A stretch of DNA of 7,708 nucleotides from positions 1-7,708 of the forward strand of contig JADFHV010000098.1 of the NCBI GenBank assembly GCA_022566975.1. Reading direction: 5' to 3'. The DNA is from Chloroflexota bacterium (GTDB taxonomy: Bacteria; Chloroflexota; Dehalococcoidia; SAR202; UBA11138). Below, piece by piece: positions 5,388 through 7,708 of this stretch (the first letter of the stretch is position 1; each line of letters starts with the position of its first letter). The notes under the pieces were generated by a model. The model searched no databases. It had not been told where the DNA came from and saw nothing but the letters and a program-made list of their open reading frames with translations. The position numbers and the translations under genes were made by a program.

Positions 5388-6428
5388 TCATAACGGCAGG
5401 TGAATCTTGTTGCCGGACTGGGCACTGCGGGTGACCGCCTCGGAGAACTCCATGTACTTTACGCCGTCCTCGAAGCCCGTGTGCGTGATCGGCTCAAGGC
5501 CCCGAACGGCGCGGACGAACTCCTCTTCCACGCGCCACCCACCCTGTTTCTCGACCGGGATGTCGATCTCCTCGAGCGCGTCGTCGCCCCGCCTGCCGCC
5601 CCGCAGCGTCATGCTCCCCGAGTCGAGCCTCAGGGTGCCCTCGGTGCCGAAGAACCACACGCCGTCACCGGGCGCAAGCCCGGTAACGGCGCTGATCCGC
5701 ATCCGTACCACGGGGCCCGACGCCATCTCGCACAGAATCTCCACGTGGTCCGGGATGGTGATCCACCTCAGCGCGCCGGCGTCGTCTCTCCTGGCTGGGA
5801 CGTTTACCCGGGCCACGGCCATGACGCTGGCGGCGGGCCCTATCCAGCGCATCATGGCCTCGTACCAGATGCCCAGCTGCAGGATGTTGTAGCCACTGAG
5901 CTCACGGTCGTGCCGCCAGTGGAAGGGCGCTTGGCGGTCAACGAAGCCGTCCTGGTGGGCCACTATGTCCACGGACAGGACATCGCCCAGGAAGCCGTCG
6001 GCGATCAGGTCCCTGATGGTGCGGTCCACGTTCAAGGTCATTGGCGCGGGAACGATCTGGGTGACGAGCTCAGGCTTCCTTCGCGACGCGTCCAGCATCT
6101 CGCGGGCCTCGGCGGCGTTCATGGCCATCCGGGCCTCTGTCATGACGTGCTTGTCGGCATCCAGCGACGCCAGCACCATGGTCCGGTGCATGTAGGGCCA
6201 GGTGCCGACGCAGATGGCGTCGGTGTCATCGGCGCGAATGAGCTCCTGCCAGCTGTCGTATACCGTGGGAATCTGGTACTCGTCCGCCACGCGCTGGCCG
6301 GAGGCGCGGCTACGGTTGGCGACGCTGACCAGCTCAACGCCGTCGATGGCCTTGAAGCCCGGAATATGGCGGAGCTTGGTATTATCCCCCGCGCCTACGA
6401 AGCCGATGCGAATGATTTCGTCAGCCAC
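5388..6428 (-). CDS. Gfo/Idh/MocA-family oxidoreductase with atypical active site
   Basis: A 346-residue protein with an N-terminal Rossmann domain (IGFVGAGDN, 8-16, the dinucleotide glycine motif; VANRSR at 36-41 after the second strand) and the C-terminal alpha/beta domain of this family, full length. Family members oxidise or reduce sugars and cyclitols with NAD(P). I chose the GTG at 6428, preceded by GGGGG about seven bases upstream, because the conserved fold begins at residue 7; an ATG at 6497 would add 23 non-conserved residues and read through a strong hairpin. The usual EKP motif reads TEAR (97-100), so the catalytic lysine is missing. The later D-x-G-x-x-x-H segment reads Q184-L-G-I-W-Y-E190, so its aspartate and histidine are missing too. 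It may use different chemistry or no redox catalysis. It follows the lactonase gene by 91 bases and may be co-transcribed. Fold secure, substrate unknown. Confidence 0.88.
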   Translation of the reverse strand: MADEIIRIGFVGAGDNTKLRHIPGFKAIDGVELVSVANRSRASGQRVADEYQIPTVYDSWQELIRADDTDAICVGTWPYMHRTMVLASLDADKHVMTEARMAMNAAEAREMLDASRRKPELVTQIVPAPMTLNVDRTIRDLIADGFLGDVLSVDIVAHQDGFVDRQAPFHWRHDRELSGYNILQLGIWYEAMMRWIGPAASVMAVARVNVPARRDDAGALRWITIPDHVEILCEMASGPVVRMRISAVTGLAPGDGVWFFGTEGTLRLDSGSMTLRGGRRGDDALEEIDIPVEKQGGWRVEEEFVRAVRGLEPITHTGFEDGVKYMEFSEAVTRSAQSGNKIHLPL

Positions 6429-6441
6429 GAAAGACCCCCTT

Positions 6442-6460
6442 TCCTTCGGGAAACTCAGGA
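6442..6460 (-). repeat. Degenerate GA-hairpin repeat before the oxidoreductase
   Basis: On the minus strand the arms TCCT/AGGA enclose GA, an inner GT opposite CC (one of two pairs), triloop TTC and GA: the same plan as the other copies with a four-base outer arm. The alternative fold, TTTCC/GGAAA around TTCG (6440-6453) on the plus strand, is also possible. It ends 13 bases before the chosen GTG start and could affect ribosome access. Confidence 0.4.
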
Positions 6461-6470
6461 TAGGCTCTAA

Positions 6471-6492
6471 CCTTCCCCCCGAAGGGGGAAGG
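6471..6492 (-). terminator. Strong UUCG-loop hairpin between lactonase and oxidoreductase genes
   Basis: On the minus strand CCTTCCCCC and GGGGGAAGG form a 9-bp stem closed by a C(UUCG)G tetraloop, one of the most stable RNA hairpins. It begins 27 bases past the lactonase stop. The sequence after it (TTAGAGCC) has no T-run, so it may be a weak terminator, an mRNA 3'-end stabiliser between two co-transcribed genes, or another dispersed repeat. Confidence 0.45.
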
Positions 6493-6519
6493 GACAAGAC
6501 TTTCTGCCACGTAGGCCGG

Positions 6520-7422
6520 TCAGAGCGGCGGATACAGCAGCCTGCCCTGACGCTCGGTCCGGGCCTCGAGCAGGTGGCCCTCTCCGGTAGTGACGTAGAG
6601 CGTTGTCAGCTCCTCGCCACCGAAGCTGCAGTTGGTCGGCCGGTCCTCGGGCATTGGGTGTGTCTCCAGGACCTCGCCCGACGGCGAGAAGACGTAGATC
6701 ATTGGGCCGGGACCCCCCTGACGGTGCCCGGCCGTTGCCACGATGTTGCCCTCGGTGTCCAGCACCATCCCGTCGATGCCCCTGTGGGCGCCGAAGTCGT
6801 GCAACACCGTGTGTTCGCCCAGGCTGCCGTCGGCCTGCACCGGGTACGCCCTGAGCTGTCGCTTCTCGTCGGGCCTGCGGCCGCTCTGAGCGACGTAGAG
6901 GGTCCGGTGGTCCAGGGAGAACAACAGCCCGTTGGGCCGCGTGGTGTCGAAGGTGACGCGAGCGATGGCCCAGCTCCCGTCCGGCCGCGAGTCCAGTCTG
7001 TAGACCGAGTCATGGTCCAGGTCCTTGTTGGCCGTGTCCTCGCTCCACGCCCCGGCGGCCCCCTCGTAGTAGGGGTCGGTGAACCAGACGCGACCCTGCG
7101 GGTCTATGGCCAGGTCGTTGGGGATGTTGAGGCGTTTTTCTTCGAAGCCGTCGGCCAGCACCGTGACTCCATCGGTCGAGCCGTACCTGACGACCCTACG
7201 GGCCCCGCCCTCGCATGCGTAGAGGATGCCCTTGGGGTCGAGCATCAGGCCGTTGGCATGGTCGGTCTGCTTGAGATAGACGGTCGAGGCGCCCCGTTGG
7301 GGGTCGTAACGCATGATCCGGCTGCCGGGGATGTGGGTGAACAGCAGCCCCGTGCCGTCCCATGCCGGGCCCTCGGTGGTGCCGCCGTATGGCCCGTCGA
7401 CGAGTTTGAAGTCCCAGGTCAT
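6520..7422 (-). CDS. SMP-30/gluconolactonase-family sugar lactone hydrolase
   Basis: A 300-residue six-bladed beta-propeller of the SMP-30/gluconolactonase/LRE family, usual length, which hydrolyses sugar lactones with a bound divalent metal. The metal ligands of characterised members are matched: E18 in TEGPAW, N164 in RPNGLLFS and D217 in GIDGMVLD, plus N102 in NIPNDLAIDPQGRVWFTDP as a likely substrate or metal-site residue. Blade-like repeats such as GLMLDPKGILYACE and GMVLDTEGNIVATA are clear. No signal peptide is seen, so it is probably cytoplasmic. I chose ATG 7422 over ATG 7455 because homology begins there and GGGAGG (7439-7434) lies 11 bases upstream, a somewhat long spacing. A four-codon frame (ATG 7433 to TGA 7419) overlaps the start as ATGA and might couple translation; this is speculative. 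Lactonase followed by an oxidoreductase suggests sugar or sugar-acid catabolism. The substrate cannot be named. Confidence 0.9.
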   Translation of the reverse strand: MTWDFKLVDGPYGGTTEGPAWDGTGLLFTHIPGSRIMRYDPQRGASTVYLKQTDHANGLMLDPKGILYACEGGARRVVRYGSTDGVTVLADGFEEKRLNIPNDLAIDPQGRVWFTDPYYEGAAGAWSEDTANKDLDHDSVYRLDSRPDGSWAIARVTFDTTRPNGLLFSLDHRTLYVAQSGRRPDEKRQLRAYPVQADGSLGEHTVLHDFGAHRGIDGMVLDTEGNIVATAGHRQGGPGPMIYVFSPSGEVLETHPMPEDRPTNCSFGGEELTTLYVTTGEGHLLEARTERQGRLLYPPL

Positions 7423-7477
7423 GGTTGATTCATCCTCCCTTGGATACGGCCCCACGCTGGGTTGTGCCCACCCAGGC

Positions 7478-7512
7478 CGTTCGTCCGTGGCTCGACAGGC
7501 TCACCACGAACG
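7478..7512 (-). repeat. GA-hairpin repeat with extended outer stem
   Basis: The core 7507-7487 on the minus strand has arms GTGGT/GCCAC (four pairs plus a T-G wobble), opposed GA and GA, inner GC opposite TC, and triloop CTG. Outer arms CGTTCGT (7478-7484) and ACGAACG (7506-7512) form an alternative, partly overlapping 7-bp stem. The same GA-hairpin plan as the repeats around the GIY-YIG gene. Confidence 0.7.
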
Positions 7513-7528
7513 AGAGAGGTGACCGCTC

Positions 7529-7549
7529 GCCCTGAGACTGTCGAAGGGC
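7529..7549 (+). repeat. GA-hairpin repeat, second of a divergent pair
   Basis: Arms GCCCT/AGGGC (five pairs), opposed GA and GA, inner GA/TC (two pairs) and triloop CTG. It shares the arms C-C-C-T/A-G-G-G with the left repeat of the GIY-YIG unit. It lies 21 bases from the preceding copy, in opposite orientation. Confidence 0.75.
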
Positions 7550-7625
7550 ACGAACATGGGCTTGCTACCATCACCTCGTCCCGGGTGGATGTTGGAAACT
7601 GACTGCCTCTAGCACGTTGCTGAAT

Positions 7626-7701
7626 CCCGACGGGTCGGGGACGACCGTCCCCCTTCCTGGCCATGAAGGGGGAATAATTTGTACCTGAGGGACACCCTCA
7701 G
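7626..7701. repeat. Cluster of three hairpins
   Basis: Three perfect inverted repeats in 76 bases: CCCGAC/GTCGGG (7626-7631, 7634-7639); CCCCCTTC/GAAGGGGG (7649-7656, 7665-7672; 8-base loop containing TGGCCA, followed on the plus strand by an AT-rich AATAATTT); and CTGAGGG/CCCTCAG (7685-7691, 7695-7701; loop ACA). The middle one could terminate a plus-strand transcript, but no plus-strand gene precedes it. Confidence 0.6.
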
Positions 7702-7708
7702 ACTCCCG

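Larger units (their letters stand above)
7423..7708. other. Non-coding repeat-rich region upstream of the lactonase
   Basis: No convincing gene is seen in these 286 bases. The frame through 7664-7419 on the minus strand only translates hairpin repeats. It contains a divergent pair of GA-hairpins (7487-7507 and 7529-7549) and three further hairpins between 7626 and 7701. No clear promoter for the lactonase is seen. Confidence 0.6.

Noticed and set aside
5075..5425. 116-codon minus-strand frame overlapping the GIY-YIG gene
   Set aside because: Out of frame with the conserved GIY-YIG motifs and partly encoded by the hairpin repeat.
5400..6470. 356-codon plus-strand frame opposite the oxidoreductase
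   Set aside because: Antisense shadow; the opposite strand has a clear Rossmann fold.
6202..7428. 408-codon plus-strand frame
   Set aside because: It crosses two minus-strand genes and their intergenic hairpins and shows no domain.
7419..7664. 81-codon minus-strand frame upstream of the lactonase
   Set aside because: Most of it translates the GA-hairpin repeats, and no ribosome site is seen.

Overview
Organism. The window is a GC-rich bacterial chromosome segment. Gene content (an endonuclease Q-like PHP protein, a MocR/LysN-type aminotransferase, an unusual Gfo/Idh/MocA oxidoreductase, an SMP-30 lactonase) and many short hairpin repeats between genes recall Chloroflexota of the Dehalococcoidia/SAR202 kind. 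This placement is an inference from gene flavour and was not tested by phylogeny.

Layout. (1) 1-1518, minus: a nearly complete catalase whose last few codons lie off the left edge. (2) 1519-1929: a 411-base divergent region with three inverted repeats, one terminator-like, and overlapping candidate promoters on both strands. (3) 1930-2343, plus: a small stand-alone DUF3883-like, PD-(D/E)XK-type protein, clearly less GC-rich than its right-hand neighbours. (4) 2347-3558, minus: endonuclease Q-like repair nuclease, ending 3 bases from the previous gene in a tail-to-tail arrangement. (5) 3631-4818, minus: PLP-dependent class I/II aminotransferase. (6) 4827-5322: a compact composite of a 20-base tandem repeat, a small GIY-YIG nuclease gene on the minus strand, and a pair of 31-base inverted hairpin repeats that contain the gene's stop codon and the stop codon preceding its open frame. 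(7) 5388-6428, minus: Gfo/Idh/MocA-type oxidoreductase with altered active-site motifs. (8) 6520-7422, minus: SMP-30/gluconolactonase-type enzyme. (9) 7423-7708: no convincing gene; five hairpin-forming repeats.

How the parts relate. The lactonase and oxidoreductase are consecutive on one strand, 91 bases apart, and fit sugar or sugar-acid metabolism, though no substrate can be named. Endonuclease Q would act on deaminated bases, and catalase removes hydrogen peroxide; these look like independent housekeeping or stress functions.

Most notable signal. Intergenic gaps among the minus-strand genes carry variants of one 21-base hairpin: about 5 paired bases, a GA, 2 paired bases, a triloop, the 2 partners, a GA, and the 5 partners. 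Copies differ by compensating substitutions. Two copies in inverted orientation bound the GIY-YIG gene so closely that its stop codon and the preceding in-frame stop fall inside them. This resembles the relation of REP hairpins to RAYT transposases, but with a GIY-YIG nuclease, and is the best candidate here for an undescribed mobile or repeat-maintenance system.
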